The notes: generated by a model from the sequence alone, not told the origin. DNA of 64,000 nucleotides from Yoonia maritima (GCF_002933395.1 NZ_PKFN01000011.1:179348-243347), one strand, 5' to 3'. Positions 18,818 through 28,459 are shown, counted from the first letter of the stretch. Numbers and translations are program-made.

Positions 18818-20086
18818 TTGGATCACTTTCTGTATCGTGATGGCGCGCTATTCGCCGAAGACGTACCCGTAGCTGATATCGCAGCTGCGGTTGGCACCCC
18901 GTTTTACGTCTATTCTACGGCGACGCTGAAACGTCACTTTACGCTTTTTGACGAAGCGCTCTCATGGGGTGACCATCTGGTATGCTTCGCGATGAAGTCC
19001 CTGTCGAATCAAGCCGTTCTTAAGGTCCTTGCTGACCTTGGAGCTGGCATGGATGTTGTGTCTATCGGTGAATACATGCGCGCCAAAGCTGCTGGCGTTC
19101 CCGGCGACCGCATCGTGTTTTCGGGTGTCGGGAAAACCGCAGGCGAAATGCGCGTGGCGCTCGAAGGCGGGATTCGCCAGTTCAACGTCGAAAGCGAACC
19201 AGAGATGGCGATGCTTGACTCTGTTGCGCAGTCGCTAGGAAAAGTTGCACCAATCACGGTACGGGTGAACCCAGACGTCGACGCCAAAACGCACGCTAAA
19301 ATCGCGACAGGAAAATCCGAGAATAAATTTGGCATCCCTATTTCGCGCGCGCGCGAGGTCTATGCAATGGCGGCTAAAATGCCGGGCCTTAAGGTGATTG
19401 GGATCGATGTGCACATTGGATCGCAGCTAACTGAACTTGCCCCATTTGAAGCGGCCTATAAAAAAGTCGCTGAACTGACGGAACAGCTGCGTGCCGATGG
19501 TCACGAAATTACGCGCCTCGATTTGGGGGGCGGTCTTGGTATTCCTTATACCCGCTCAAACGAGGCACCGCCGCTACCCACAGAATACGGTGCAATGGTT
19601 CAGCGCACTGTTGGTCACTTGGGCTGCGAGATCGAGATCGAACCGGGGCGTCTGATTTCTGGCAATGCTGGGATTTTGGTTTCCAAAGTCATTTACGTGA
19701 AATCCGGCGAAGATCGCGAATTCCTGATCATCGATGGCGCGATGAATGACCTGATCCGCCCGGCAATGTACGAGGCATGGCACGATATCATCCCCGTAGT
19801 TGAACCTGCACCGGGTGAAGAGCCCGCGAAATACGATATCGTTGGCCCAATCTGCGAAAGCGGCGATACCTTTGCCAAAGCGCGCGAAATGCCCGCTGTC
19901 GGCCCTGATGATCTGATCGCGTTCCGCTCTGCTGGTGCCTATGGTGCCGTGATGGCGTCCGAATATAACTCGCGGCCCCTAATCCCAGAGGTTTTGGTCG
20001 ATGGGGATCAATTTGCGGTTATCCGCCCGCGTCCGACCTATGAAGAAATGATTGCGCGCGATACACTACCCCCATGGCTAAAGTAG
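18818..20086 (+). CDS. lysA: Diaminopimelate decarboxylase
   Basis: LysA is the PLP enzyme that decarboxylates meso-diaminopimelate to L-lysine. The 422-residue protein has the PLP-lysine region FAMKSLSNQAVL, the VSIGEYMRAKAAGVP and VFSGVGKTAGEM segments, the HIGSQ motif, the GGGLGIPY phosphate loop, EPGRLISGNAG and CESGDTFA. The start is a TTG: homologues begin MDHFLYR and AAGGAA is correctly spaced 7 bases upstream, while no ATG or GTG fits. A hairpin touches the ribosome-binding site, hinting at translational control. Confidence 0.96.
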   Translation: MDHFLYRDGALFAEDVPVADIAAAVGTPFYVYSTATLKRHFTLFDEALSWGDHLVCFAMKSLSNQAVLKVLADLGAGMDVVSIGEYMRAKAAGVPGDRIVFSGVGKTAGEMRVALEGGIRQFNVESEPEMAMLDSVAQSLGKVAPITVRVNPDVDAKTHAKIATGKSENKFGIPISRAREVYAMAAKMPGLKVIGIDVHIGSQLTELAPFEAAYKKVAELTEQLRADGHEITRLDLGGGLGIPYTRSNEAPPLPTEYGAMVQRTVGHLGCEIEIEPGRLISGNAGILVSKVIYVKSGEDREFLIIDGAMNDLIRPAMYEAWHDIIPVVEPAPGEEPAKYDIVGPICESGDTFAKAREMPAVGPDDLIAFRSAGAYGAVMASEYNSRPLIPEVLVDGDQFAVIRPRPTYEEMIARDTLPPWLK

Positions 20087-20129
20087 CCAAAGTAACAGGA
20101 GAGGCCCGCTGAAGGATCAGTCAGACCAA

Positions 20130-22748
20130 TTGCGTCACCTGCGCTGGCCTATCACGCTCACGCGTTTGGGCATGATCGCAGAACAAACCGTGCGGGCATT
20201 TTGGCCGCTTTGGACGGTGCTGTTGTTGATTCTGACCCCTTTGATGATGGGGTGGCACGAACAGCTCCCGCTTGAGGCATTCTGGGCTGGTGTCGTCGTT
20301 GCTGCGATTACAACCTTTGCTGCGCTGTTTTGGGGGCTGCGCTGGTTTCGTATTCCCAAACGGTCAGAGGCCGTCGCGCGTGTTGACGCCGCGATGCCGG
20401 GCCGCCCCATTGCGGCCATTGCTGATACGCAGGCCATTGGCGCAAGTGATCCAGCTTCACAAGCTGTTTGGAATGCGCATATCGCGCGTATGGCTGAACG
20501 TACCAATTCAGCCCATGCGATTGAACCGAACCTGCGGCTGACGGATCGTGACCCATTTGGTTTGCGGTTTATCGCTTTGCTGTTCTTCGTGGTTGCTTTG
20601 TTGTTTGGGTCGCTTTTGCGGGTCACGACGGTTGGCGATATGGTGGCAGGCAGCGACCCAAGCCTTGTCACCGGTCCGGTCTGGGAAGGCTGGGTTGAAC
20701 CCCCTGCGTACACTGGCAAGCCTGCGATTTATCTGAATGATATCCCAGCCGGGGATTTGGCCGTACCCGAAGGTAGCCAAGTCACACTGCGCCTATATGG
20801 CGAAGTCGGTGCGCTGATGGTTGCTGAAACCATTTCAGGGCGTACAGGCGAATTTGGCGCCGCATCTGACGCGCAACAGCAGTTTGATGTGACGCAATCG
20901 GGCGCGCTCTCGATCGAGGGTGAAAATGGCGCCTCTTGGAATATTAACGCAATCAAGGACAAACCGCCCGAGGTTGAACTGACTGGCCCGATTGAAACCG
21001 ATGCGATGGGCGAATTTTCTCAACCGTTTATGGCGCTGGACGATTACGGCGTCGAAAGAGGCACGGCGACGATTGCCTTGGACCTGACTGCGGTAACCCG
21101 CGAATATGGTCTGACCATCGACCCTGACCCGATCGAACCCTTGGTGTTGGATCTGCCGATGCCATTCACTGGCGACCGGACGGATTTCGAAGAATTCCTG
21201 ATTGAGAACCTAAGCGAGCATCCTTTGGCCAACTTGCCAGTGACGATGCAATTGCAGGTGGTTGATGCTGCTGGGCTAAGCACGGAAGCCCCGGCGGAAC
21301 CCATGATCCTACCCGGGCGGCGATTCTTTCAGCCGTTTGCCAAAGCAGTGATCGAACAGCGCCGTGATCTGATGTGGTCCAAGGCGAACGTGCGCCGCGT
21401 GGACCAAGTGTTGCGCGCGCTGTCCAATCGGCCAGAAGACCTATCCATGGACGAAGCCCCTTATCTGCGGCTTCGCACGATCATCCGCCAATTGGATCGG
21501 ATGGCCGAATTCGGCATGAACGACGAAGGTCAGGCAGAGATTGTGGATGCGCTTTGGGAACTTGCCGTGCAGCTCGAAGATGGCCGTCTTGCCGATGCAC
21601 GCAAGCGGCTTGAGCGTGCCCAAGAGCGTCTTGCAGAGGCGATGCGCAACGGCGCGTCCGACGAAGAAATCGCCGAGTTGATGCAAGAATTGCGTGAAGC
21701 TACGGATGACTACATGCGGATGTTGGCCGAAGAAATGGAGCCCAATGATGGCACCGATCAGGCTGACAACAGCGAAAACACGACTGAACTGTCGATGGAT
21801 GAAATTCAGGCGCTGATGGATCGTATCGAAGAGCTGATGCAAGAAGGCCGCATGGCCGAAGCGCAAGAGCTGATGGAACAGCTGAACCAGATGATGGAAA
21901 ACTTGCGCATCACGCAAGGCGAAGGGGGCAACGGACCGCAGATGCCCGGGCAGCAGTCCATGCAGGATCTTGCTGAAACGCTGCGTGAGCAACAAGACCT
22001 GTCTGATGACGCATTCCGTGACCTGCAAGAACAGTTCAATCCCGGCCAGCAAGGCGAACAATCAGATCAACCCGGCGATCAAGGTGAACAAGGTCAAGAA
22101 AACGGACAATCTGGCGAAGAGCCGGGCGATCAAGGTCAAAACGGTGAACAGCCTGGCCCTGAGGGGCAGCAGGGCCAGGGCGACAATCCTGGTGAGGGTG
22201 GCCAAGGCGGACAGCAAGGCGAAGATGGTTCAGGTGGCGCGGGCGAACGCAGTCTTGCCGAACGTCAACAGGCTCTGCGCGACGAACTTCAGCGACAGCG
22301 TGACGGCCTGCCTAACCCTGATGGCAGCGCTGGCGACGTTGCCCGCCAGTCACTTGACCGCGCCGATGGTGCAATGGAAGGCGCAGAAGATGCTTTGCGT
22401 AACGGCGACCTAGCCGAAGCAATTGACCGCCAAGCCGAAGCAATGGATGCGTTGCGGAACGGGATGCGTGAACTTGAACAGGCGCTGGCCGAAAACGGTA
22501 ACACCGACCCGGGGCAAGGCACTGAACAGGGCGATGCGGGTGGGCGTCCGGTACCCGGCGCGCGTGATCCGCTTGGCCGTCAGGTTGGAAACGCTGGACC
22601 TTCTGGCACTGACCAAGAACTGCTTGGTGGCGTAGATGTCAATCGCCGTGCCGAAGAGCTACTTGACGAAATTCGCCGCAGATCAGGCGACCAAGACCGT
22701 CCAGAGATCGAGCGCGACTATCTTCGCCGCTTACTCGATCAGTTTTAA
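20130..22748 (+). CDS. DUF4175 (TIGR02302) large membrane protein
   Basis: An 872-residue protein typical of Rhizobiales and Rhodobacterales. Two N-terminal membrane spans (about residues 17-38 and 44-68) and a third (about 140-160) precede a periplasmic-looking beta-rich region, then acidic heptad-rich helices (about 440-600: ELMQELREATDDYMRMLAEE), then a Gln/Gly low-complexity stretch and a charged C-terminus. Function unknown. The TTG at 20130 is the first conventional start, but AGGAG at 20097 lies at ideal distance from an in-frame CTG at 20109 (LKDQSDQ), so the real start may be that CTG. Confidence 0.88.
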   Translation: MRHLRWPITLTRLGMIAEQTVRAFWPLWTVLLLILTPLMMGWHEQLPLEAFWAGVVVAAITTFAALFWGLRWFRIPKRSEAVARVDAAMPGRPIAAIADTQAIGASDPASQAVWNAHIARMAERTNSAHAIEPNLRLTDRDPFGLRFIALLFFVVALLFGSLLRVTTVGDMVAGSDPSLVTGPVWEGWVEPPAYTGKPAIYLNDIPAGDLAVPEGSQVTLRLYGEVGALMVAETISGRTGEFGAASDAQQQFDVTQSGALSIEGENGASWNINAIKDKPPEVELTGPIETDAMGEFSQPFMALDDYGVERGTATIALDLTAVTREYGLTIDPDPIEPLVLDLPMPFTGDRTDFEEFLIENLSEHPLANLPVTMQLQVVDAAGLSTEAPAEPMILPGRRFFQPFAKAVIEQRRDLMWSKANVRRVDQVLRALSNRPEDLSMDEAPYLRLRTIIRQLDRMAEFGMNDEGQAEIVDALWELAVQLEDGRLADARKRLERAQERLAEAMRNGASDEEIAELMQELREATDDYMRMLAEEMEPNDGTDQADNSENTTELSMDEIQALMDRIEELMQEGRMAEAQELMEQLNQMMENLRITQGEGGNGPQMPGQQSMQDLAETLREQQDLSDDAFRDLQEQFNPGQQGEQSDQPGDQGEQGQENGQSGEEPGDQGQNGEQPGPEGQQGQGDNPGEGGQGGQQGEDGSGGAGERSLAERQQALRDELQRQRDGLPNPDGSAGDVARQSLDRADGAMEGAEDALRNGDLAEAIDRQAEAMDALRNGMRELEQALAENGNTDPGQGTEQGDAGGRPVPGARDPLGRQVGNAGPSGTDQELLGGVDVNRRAEELLDEIRRRSGDQDRPEIERDYLRRLLDQF
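22041..22244 (+). repeat. Gln/Gly/Glu low-complexity coding repeat
   Basis: Inside the DUF4175 gene, about 68 codons encode degenerate units of the form GEQ, GDQGEQGQ and GEEPGDQGQ (irregular 3-6 codon periodicity). The DNA is correspondingly repetitive. It is probably a flexible linker between the coiled-coil region and the C-terminal domain. Such runs often vary in length between strains. Confidence 0.85.
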
Positions 22749-22755
22749 CTAAGAT

Positions 22756-23616
22756 TTATTCCGATGGTGCGCTGGGTGCCGACGGCGGCGCTGTATCAAC
22801 CGATGGCGCTTCTGATGCAGTGGCATCTTCGGCACCTGTAAACCCTTCGATAAGCCCGCGTGCGTTCTGGAACTGATCGTTCAGCCAAAGGCGGGTATTA
22901 TCGACGATTTCCACATAAGATTCCATCGGGTCAGCCAGCTGCGGCAGCTGGTCGACAATTTTGTCTGCGAAAAAGTACGGTGCGATCAAAATGGCCAGCA
23001 GCAGTAGCATTAAGGTAAATCCACGGCGGAACCCGCGACGTTGTGCAACCTCTTGTTGCTCGGTCTCGGTCAGGTTTGGGCCGTCACCGTTCTGCGATCT
23101 GGCACGTAGCTGCTCGTTGATTTCATCGATGCTGGGCACAGATCGCATATTTGCACCTGCCGCAACAGCACCGGTTGCAGCAGCGGCGACTGTGGCCGGA
23201 GTGGTCGTATCTTCAGCGGCCATCATCGAAATGCGGCGGCGGGTTTCATCCGTGTTGATAGTTTCAGCTGGGCGGGTAAGCGCAGGCTCGCGTGCATCTT
23301 CTTGAACAGGAGTGTCCGGCGTTGCTTTTTGAGCAAGCCCGCCGGTGTTTTCGCGCGCGGCCTCTTGGCGCAAAATATCTGCGATGGATGAATCCAGCGG
23401 CTTGCGCTTTGTGATTGCTGCTTCAACACCTGATGCCGCGCTTGAAACAGGGGCCGGGGGCGGTGTTGGTACAACTGTGCTGGCTGCTGGCGGTGTTTCT
23501 TCAGTCTGGAACCACGTGTGAGAGCAGCTTGAACATTGAACGTCACGTCCGCCTTCAGGAATCGCATCGCTAGCGATATCATACTGAGCGTTACATTTAG
23601 GGCAAATCAGCCGCAT
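22756..23616 (-). CDS. MJ0042-type zinc-ribbon membrane protein
   Basis: A 286-residue protein with an N-terminal zinc ribbon (CPKCNAQYDI then QCSSCSHTW: two CxxC pairs at about residues 5-8 and 28-31), a long Pro/Ala/Thr-rich linker, one membrane span at about 198-216 (GFTLMLLLLAILIAPYFF) and a short acidic C-terminal domain. The topology suggests a cytoplasmic zinc finger on an inner-membrane anchor. It is divergent from ftsE, and converges with the DUF4175 gene. I know of no assigned function. Confidence 0.87.
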   Translation of the reverse strand: MRLICPKCNAQYDIASDAIPEGGRDVQCSSCSHTWFQTEETPPAASTVVPTPPPAPVSSAASGVEAAITKRKPLDSSIADILRQEAARENTGGLAQKATPDTPVQEDAREPALTRPAETINTDETRRRISMMAAEDTTTPATVAAAATGAVAAGANMRSVPSIDEINEQLRARSQNGDGPNLTETEQQEVAQRRGFRRGFTLMLLLLAILIAPYFFADKIVDQLPQLADPMESYVEIVDNTRLWLNDQFQNARGLIEGFTGAEDATASEAPSVDTAPPSAPSAPSE

Positions 23617-23785
23617 TTTTATGTTGTCCTTCTGCCCGACACAAAATTATTAAAAATCACTAAACCTGCATCAATCTACCAACCATAGCATCAAACGCAA
23701 AGCTTTTGCATGATTGTGATTTCAGCGGTCATTGTAACCGTGCGCTGATTTAGGCAATACATGCGCGTGACGCAAAGGAAAAACC

Positions 23786-24460
23786 GTGATTGAATTGGAT
23801 AACGTGTCATACGGCCACAACGGCACGGCACTTTTTTCTCAACTATCTCTGACACTTGCGCCCGGATCGTTCCAGTTTTTAACCGGACCGTCGGGGGCAG
23901 GAAAGACGACATTGTTGCGCTTGTGCTACGCTGATTTGCGCGCGCAAAAGGGTAAGGCGCGGTTGTTTGGGCAGGATGCTGCAACCCTAGATCGTGACGG
24001 GGTGGCAATGTCCCGCCGACGGATTGGTGTGGTCCATCAAGACTGCCAGTTCATCGATCATCTGAGCGTAGCCGAAAACATCGCACTGCCGCTGACCGTT
24101 GCGGGGCGTGTGTCAGAGGCTGCGGGGAATTTGAAAGAATTACTTTCGTGGGTGGGCCTTGGTCCGCAATCTGGGCGGCTCCCGCCGGAACTTTCGGGCG
24201 GAGAGCGTCAACGCGCGGCCCTTGCTCGGGCGGTTATCATGTCGCCTGACGTCATCATCGCGGATGAGCCAACGGGGAACGTTGATTGGGAAATGTCGCA
24301 GCGCTTACTTTCGTTGCTGGTTGAACTGAACCGAATGGGCAAAACAGTGCTGATAGCGACCCATGATCTGAACATCATCAGATCACTAAAGTCAGATGTT
24401 GATGCACGCGTTTTGCGACTAAAGGACGGGCAGCTGACCACGGCGGGGTCAGTGTTATGA
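23786..24460 (+). CDS. ftsE: Cell division ATP-binding protein FtsE
   Basis: The 224-residue ATPase of the FtsEX complex, which regulates septal cell-wall hydrolases during division. Walker A (GPSGAGKTT), Q-loop (VVHQD), ABC signature (LSGGERQR), Walker B (VIIADEPTGN) and the switch His (ATHD) are all present. It starts at GTG (GTG ATT GAA) with AAGGAAA just upstream. Overlaps ftsX by ATGA. The 169-base region to the divergent zinc-ribbon gene should contain the promoter. Confidence 0.95.
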   Translation: MIELDNVSYGHNGTALFSQLSLTLAPGSFQFLTGPSGAGKTTLLRLCYADLRAQKGKARLFGQDAATLDRDGVAMSRRRIGVVHQDCQFIDHLSVAENIALPLTVAGRVSEAAGNLKELLSWVGLGPQSGRLPPELSGGERQRAALARAVIMSPDVIIADEPTGNVDWEMSQRLLSLLVELNRMGKTVLIATHDLNIIRSLKSDVDARVLRLKDGQLTTAGSVL

Positions 24461-25341
24461 AAGGTTTGCTTGACCTGATCGTCGGTGATCCGCAGGCCGA
24501 CCGCGTTGTTCCCCCAACAGGTGTCACGGCAAGGCTAACCATTTTTGTGTCTGCTGTGATGGCGTTCTTGGCGATTGTTGCGCTTGCGTTGTCGCTGTCG
24601 ACTGGGCGCGTCGCTGACCGCTGGGCAGACGAATTGGCGCAAGCGGCGACCCTTCGTCTGCCGGCTGACCCTGAACAGGCCGATGCGCACTTGGCTAAGA
24701 CGTTGGAAATTCTTGAAACAACACCCGGTGTGGCCAGTGCCCGCGCGCTGACGAATGAAGAACAGCAAGCGTTGTTAGAACCTTGGTTCGGTTCAGACCT
24801 GCCGTTTGATACGCTTCCTATTCCGCAACTGGTCGAGATTATCGCAGATGAACCTGCCTATGATCCCGAAGGATTGCAGGCGCGTTTGACGGCTGAAGTT
24901 CCCGGTGCTGTTCTTGATGACCATGCAAATTGGCGTGATCCGCTGTTGGCTGCGGCCGGGCGCGTCCGTCTTATTGGCTGGGCGGTTATCCTACTTATTG
25001 GTGCCAGCGTTGCCGCGATGATCACGCTTGCGGCGCATGCGTCGCTTGCTGCGAATGCGCAGGTGATCCGTGTGCTGCGGCTTGTCGGCGCGCGGGATGT
25101 CTACATCGCGCGTGCTTTTGTACGGCGCTATACGCTGCGTGCTGGATTGGGTGCGATTGCAGGCGTTGTGTTGGCGCTGATTGTGTTGCAAATTTTGCCA
25201 GACGGTGGCGGTTTCTTTGCCGAGGTCGGATTTGATGGCGCAGGCTGGATCTGGCCGTTAGTGATACCACTGTTGGCAGCGATCGTCGCATTTTTCGCGA
25301 CACGCGCGGCGGCAATGGCAAGGTTGAGGGAACAAACATGA
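24457..25341 (+). CDS. ftsX: Cell division protein FtsX
   Basis: The 294-residue membrane partner of FtsE. It has four predicted spans: one near residue 26-48, then a periplasmic domain (about 50-165), and three in the C-terminal FtsX/MacB-type domain (about 172-195, 220-248 and 262-285). The segment VIRVLRLVGARDVYIARAF is the conserved cytoplasmic coupling loop. It is translationally coupled on both sides (ATGA with ftsE and with plsC). Sequence conservation is low outside these features, as usual for FtsX. Confidence 0.92.
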   Translation: MKGLLDLIVGDPQADRVVPPTGVTARLTIFVSAVMAFLAIVALALSLSTGRVADRWADELAQAATLRLPADPEQADAHLAKTLEILETTPGVASARALTNEEQQALLEPWFGSDLPFDTLPIPQLVEIIADEPAYDPEGLQARLTAEVPGAVLDDHANWRDPLLAAAGRVRLIGWAVILLIGASVAAMITLAAHASLAANAQVIRVLRLVGARDVYIARAFVRRYTLRAGLGAIAGVVLALIVLQILPDGGGFFAEVGFDGAGWIWPLVIPLLAAIVAFFATRAAAMARLREQT

Positions 25342-26066
25342 GTTATGCAATCCAGTGGCTGCGGTCGCTGATTTTCGTGGGCCAAATGTATGTCGCGATG
25401 TTGGTCGTGGGCGTTCTATATTTACCTGCAGCGATTGTATCGCGGCGTGGTGCAATTGCTGCATGTCACGCATACGTCCGATATATACGTTGGTCTTCTG
25501 CGTGGATGATCGGGCTCAAGTGGGAAATCCGTGGTGAACCACCAACCGACGAGGTCATGGTTGCCGCAAAACACCAATCATTTATGGATGTTTTGGCGAT
25601 TTATGGGGCGATCCCGCGCGGCAAATTCATCATGAAGGCAATTCTTAAATATGCGCCTATCATTGGCCAGTTTGGTTTGCGTATCGGATGCATCCCGGTG
25701 AATCGTGGCAAACGTGGTGCAGCAATCAGAACAATGCTGGCTGACGTAAAGGCGGGGCGGGCATTGCCCGGCCAGCTTATCATTTACCCTCAAGGTACGC
25801 GCATCGCGCCGGGGGTAAAAGCAAAGTATAAAATTGGAACGGGTTTGTTGTATCGCGAATTGGGTCAGCCAGTTGTACCCGTTGCAACAAATGCGGGTCT
25901 ATACTGGCCGAAACGTGGCATCTATCGCACTCCGGGAACCGTGATTTTTGAATTTCTTCCGCGGATCGAAACTGGCATGGAGGTACCCGAATTCATGCAT
26001 CAGCTAGAAACTGATATCGAAGCTGCATGTGATCGGCTGAACGCCGAGGCCGGGTTTCATGGATAG
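25338..26066 (+). CDS. plsC: Lysophospholipid (1-acyl-glycerol-3-phosphate) acyltransferase, PlsC type
   Basis: A 242-residue inner-membrane acyltransferase. It contains the catalytic HX4D motif (KHQSFMD), the GCIPVNRGKRG substrate block and the YPQGTRIAPG block, with an N-terminal hydrophobic segment (about 12-36). It probably acylates lysophosphatidic acid to phosphatidic acid. Coupled to ftsX by ATGA and overlapping the next gene by eight bases. More than one PlsC homologue is common in this group, so it may not be the only one. Confidence 0.88.
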   Translation: MSYAIQWLRSLIFVGQMYVAMLVVGVLYLPAAIVSRRGAIAACHAYVRYIRWSSAWMIGLKWEIRGEPPTDEVMVAAKHQSFMDVLAIYGAIPRGKFIMKAILKYAPIIGQFGLRIGCIPVNRGKRGAAIRTMLADVKAGRALPGQLIIYPQGTRIAPGVKAKYKIGTGLLYRELGQPVVPVATNAGLYWPKRGIYRTPGTVIFEFLPRIETGMEVPEFMHQLETDIEAACDRLNAEAGFHG

Positions 26067-26667
26067 TTATACAGTCACAGATGTTGCTGCTCTTGAAGGA
26101 ATTTACGGCAAGCCCGGCAATGCGTCGTTGATCAAGGTCGCCGATCACCTTACCCCGCTTTATCGTAAATGGATTATGGCATCGCGGTTTTGCATCATGT
26201 CGACCGTCGGGCCAGAAGGTACAGATGGCAGTCCGCGCGGTGATGATGGTCCCGTCGTGCAGGAACTTGACCCGAAAACACTGCTGTTGCCTGATTGGCG
26301 CGGCAACAACCGCATGGATACCCTGCGTAACATCGTTCAAGACGGGCGGACCAGCTTGATGTTTTTTGTACCCGGTTCAAACAATGTGATCCGGGTGAAT
26401 GGCACTGCAATTGTCACACTTGACCCCGAACTGTTAGGACGGTTTGATCAACGCGGCAAACAACCCCGCAGCGTCACAGTCATCACCATTGATGAGGTAT
26501 ACAGCCAATGTGCGCGTGCACTTATGCGTGCAGGTGTCTGGACGTCCGACGACGAAAGCGGGGCCCTACCGACGGTCGGCGAAATGCTTGCTGAGCAAGA
26601 AGCAGGGTTTGACGGCGCTGAATATGACGCAACTTGGGGTGCGCGCGCCCAAAATACTATGTGGTAG
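26059..26667 (+). CDS. PPOX-type FMN-binding flavoprotein
   Basis: A 202-residue protein of the pyridoxamine-5'-phosphate-oxidase-like split-barrel superfamily: FCIMSTVGPEGTDGSPRGD, the LLLPDWRGNNRMDTLRNI flavin-loop segment and SLMFFVPGSNNVIRVNG are typical of the MSMEG_1061-like subgroup. It is not the biosynthetic PdxH. It probably binds FMN or F420-like cofactor and reduces an unknown small substrate. Eight-base overlap with plsC implies the same transcript; the end overlaps the convergent M50 peptidase gene by 11 bases. Confidence 0.85.
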   Translation: MDSYTVTDVAALEGIYGKPGNASLIKVADHLTPLYRKWIMASRFCIMSTVGPEGTDGSPRGDDGPVVQELDPKTLLLPDWRGNNRMDTLRNIVQDGRTSLMFFVPGSNNVIRVNGTAIVTLDPELLGRFDQRGKQPRSVTVITIDEVYSQCARALMRAGVWTSDDESGALPTVGEMLAEQEAGFDGAEYDATWGARAQNTMW

Positions 26668-27349
26668 ATTGCGACCAAGGCAGGGGTAAGTTGCTATGCT
26701 TGCCCAGCCCATAACGCAGGCAAAGCCCGATGACGGCGATACTAATCACCAACCAAATCACACCCCACATCATCGTTGTGCCGCCGAATTCTTCGGCCAG
26801 CATACGGGCATCTGAGCGAAGCTGTGATCGCAGAATTGTGTCGCTGATAATGTCGTATGGTACATAAAACATACTGCTCAGGCCGATAACGCGCAGCGCC
26901 AAATCGTTCACCGCGTGTCCGAACTTCCACGCAAGCAGCAGCATGCTACTGCCCACCGCAACCGTGAACAAAACTGCGAACGGGGTACGGATGTACAGCA
27001 AAGTGATAAGCAACATGGCACAGCCTAGTCCGGCCATGATCAGGCGATCGGCGTTTGTGCGCATTGCGGCGATCAGTAGGCCGACACCAATCAAAAGCGA
27101 CCCCAAATAGCCAGCCGTCAGTGAGGCAAAGCGATTTCCTCCGCGGCTCCAAACGGCACCACCTTGGTTTTGGTCGATGGAGAAATCCAAAATGTCGCCA
27201 CCCGTCAAAAGGATAGCGATTGCATGGGACATCTCATGCAAGAAAACAATCAGGATTTTGAGAGGGATGAGGGCGGGTGTCCGCCATAGCGCGAAAACTA
27301 TGACGGTCAGAATGATCAGTTGCCAGTGCCCTTGAACAAAGGCGCGCAT
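26657..27349 (-). CDS. M50-family membrane metallopeptidase
   Basis: A 230-residue polytopic membrane protein with the zinc-protease motif HEMSH (FLHEMSHAIAILLTGG, about residues 38-53) in the first hydrophobic half, as in M50B peptidases. The second metal-ligand motif expected for site-2 proteases (xDG) is not obvious; the D at about residue 172 (YDIISDT) is a candidate. About five spans follow. It starts 6 bases after the accA stop on the same strand, so it is co-transcribed with accA. Substrate unknown. Confidence 0.82.
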   Translation of the reverse strand: MRAFVQGHWQLIILTVIVFALWRTPALIPLKILIVFLHEMSHAIAILLTGGDILDFSIDQNQGGAVWSRGGNRFASLTAGYLGSLLIGVGLLIAAMRTNADRLIMAGLGCAMLLITLLYIRTPFAVLFTVAVGSSMLLLAWKFGHAVNDLALRVIGLSSMFYVPYDIISDTILRSQLRSDARMLAEEFGGTTMMWGVIWLVISIAVIGLCLRYGLGKHSNLPLPWSQSTT

Positions 27350-27355
27350 CGGCGA

Positions 27356-28318
27356 TTAGGCAGCCAAACCTTTTGAGCCTAGTTTGAGGTATTTGCTGCG
27401 GCGATCCGCACGTAACTTTTCCGGGCTTTTACCATCCAGCTCGGCCAAAAGTGTTTTTAGCTTTGCGCCGACAGATTCAATTGCCTTTTGCGCGTCGCGG
27501 TGTGCACCACCCTTGGGTTCAGGGATGATCGTGTCACAAACACCCAATTCGTTCAGGTCTTTGGACGTAAGGCGCAGGGCCTCTGCTGCTTCACGCATCT
27601 TTCCGCCGTCTTTCCACAGGATTGACGCGCAACCTTCGGGACTGATCACTGAATAGATCGAATTTTCGAGCATCACGACACGGTTTGCCGTCGCAAATGC
27701 CACCGCACCGCCAGAACCGCCTTCACCGATCACAACGCTGATTAGCGGAACGCCAAGCTCAAGACATTTTTCTGTCGAACGCGCGATCGCCTCAGACTGG
27801 CCGCGTTCTTCGGCCCCTTTTCCGGGGTAGGCACCGGGGGTGTCGACCAACGTGATCACTGGAATGCCAAACCGATCAGCAAGGTTCATCAGGCGGATTG
27901 CCTTACGGTACCCTTCTGGGCGGGCCATGCCAAAGTTACGTTCAATCCGCGATTTAGTATCGTTACCCTTTTCATGGCCGATCACCATGACAGGTTTACC
28001 GTCCAAACGTGCGATTCCGCCCATGATGGCGTGGTCGTCAGCAAAGTTACGATCACCTGCCAGTGGCGTATATTCCGTGAAAAGCGCGTCGATGTAGTCT
28101 TTGCAATGCGGGCGTTCAGGGTGGCGGGCCACCAGACATTTACGCCAAGGGCTAAGGTCCGCATAAAGTGACACAAGAAGATCAGCCGCTTTTTTATCAA
28201 GTGCTTTTGCTTCTTTTTCGACGTCCATTTCTGGATTATCCCGGGCCATGGCGCGCAGTTCTTCTGCTTTGCCTTCAATTTCGGCCAGAGGTTTTTCGAA
28301 ATCGAGATACTGTGTCAT
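27356..28318 (-). CDS. accA: Acetyl-CoA carboxylase carboxyltransferase subunit alpha
   Basis: The 320-residue alpha subunit of the carboxyltransferase that, with AccD, moves CO2 from carboxybiotin to acetyl-CoA, the first committed step of fatty-acid synthesis. Recognised by [11 protein letters not shown] at the N-terminus, [46 protein letters not shown] and [14 protein letters not shown]. Full length. It heads a two-gene unit with the M50 peptidase. Confidence 0.97.
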   Translation of the reverse strand: MTQYLDFEKPLAEIEGKAEELRAMARDNPEMDVEKEAKALDKKAADLLVSLYADLSPWRKCLVARHPERPHCKDYIDALFTEYTPLAGDRNFADDHAIMGGIARLDGKPVMVIGHEKGNDTKSRIERNFGMARPEGYRKAIRLMNLADRFGIPVITLVDTPGAYPGKGAEERGQSEAIARSTEKCLELGVPLISVVIGEGGSGGAVAFATANRVVMLENSIYSVISPEGCASILWKDGGKMREAAEALRLTSKDLNELGVCDTIIPEPKGGAHRDAQKAIESVGAKLKTLLAELDGKSPEKLRADRRSKYLKLGSKGLAA

Positions 28319-28459
28319 GGGTTGTGCGAACCTTGTTACGAAAGCTGTGTGATATATGGCGTAACGTCAGGCTGATGGCAACGGATGCCGTAAGTTGTTT
28401 GCAATTGTGAATGATGTCGGCGAAATAACACAAAGATATTCAATCTCTAGGAGCATATT

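Noticed and set aside
21441..22061. Long minus-strand open frame (206 codons) antisense to the DUF4175 gene
   Set aside because: It mirrors the acidic heptad-rich helices of a clear plus-strand gene; its predicted protein is Phe/His/Gln-rich with no motif. A composition shadow.
22041..22244. Repetitive DNA that could be taken for a CRISPR or satellite
   Set aside because: The repeats are irregular, in frame and encode a Gln/Gly/Glu linker; no conserved repeat-spacer structure.
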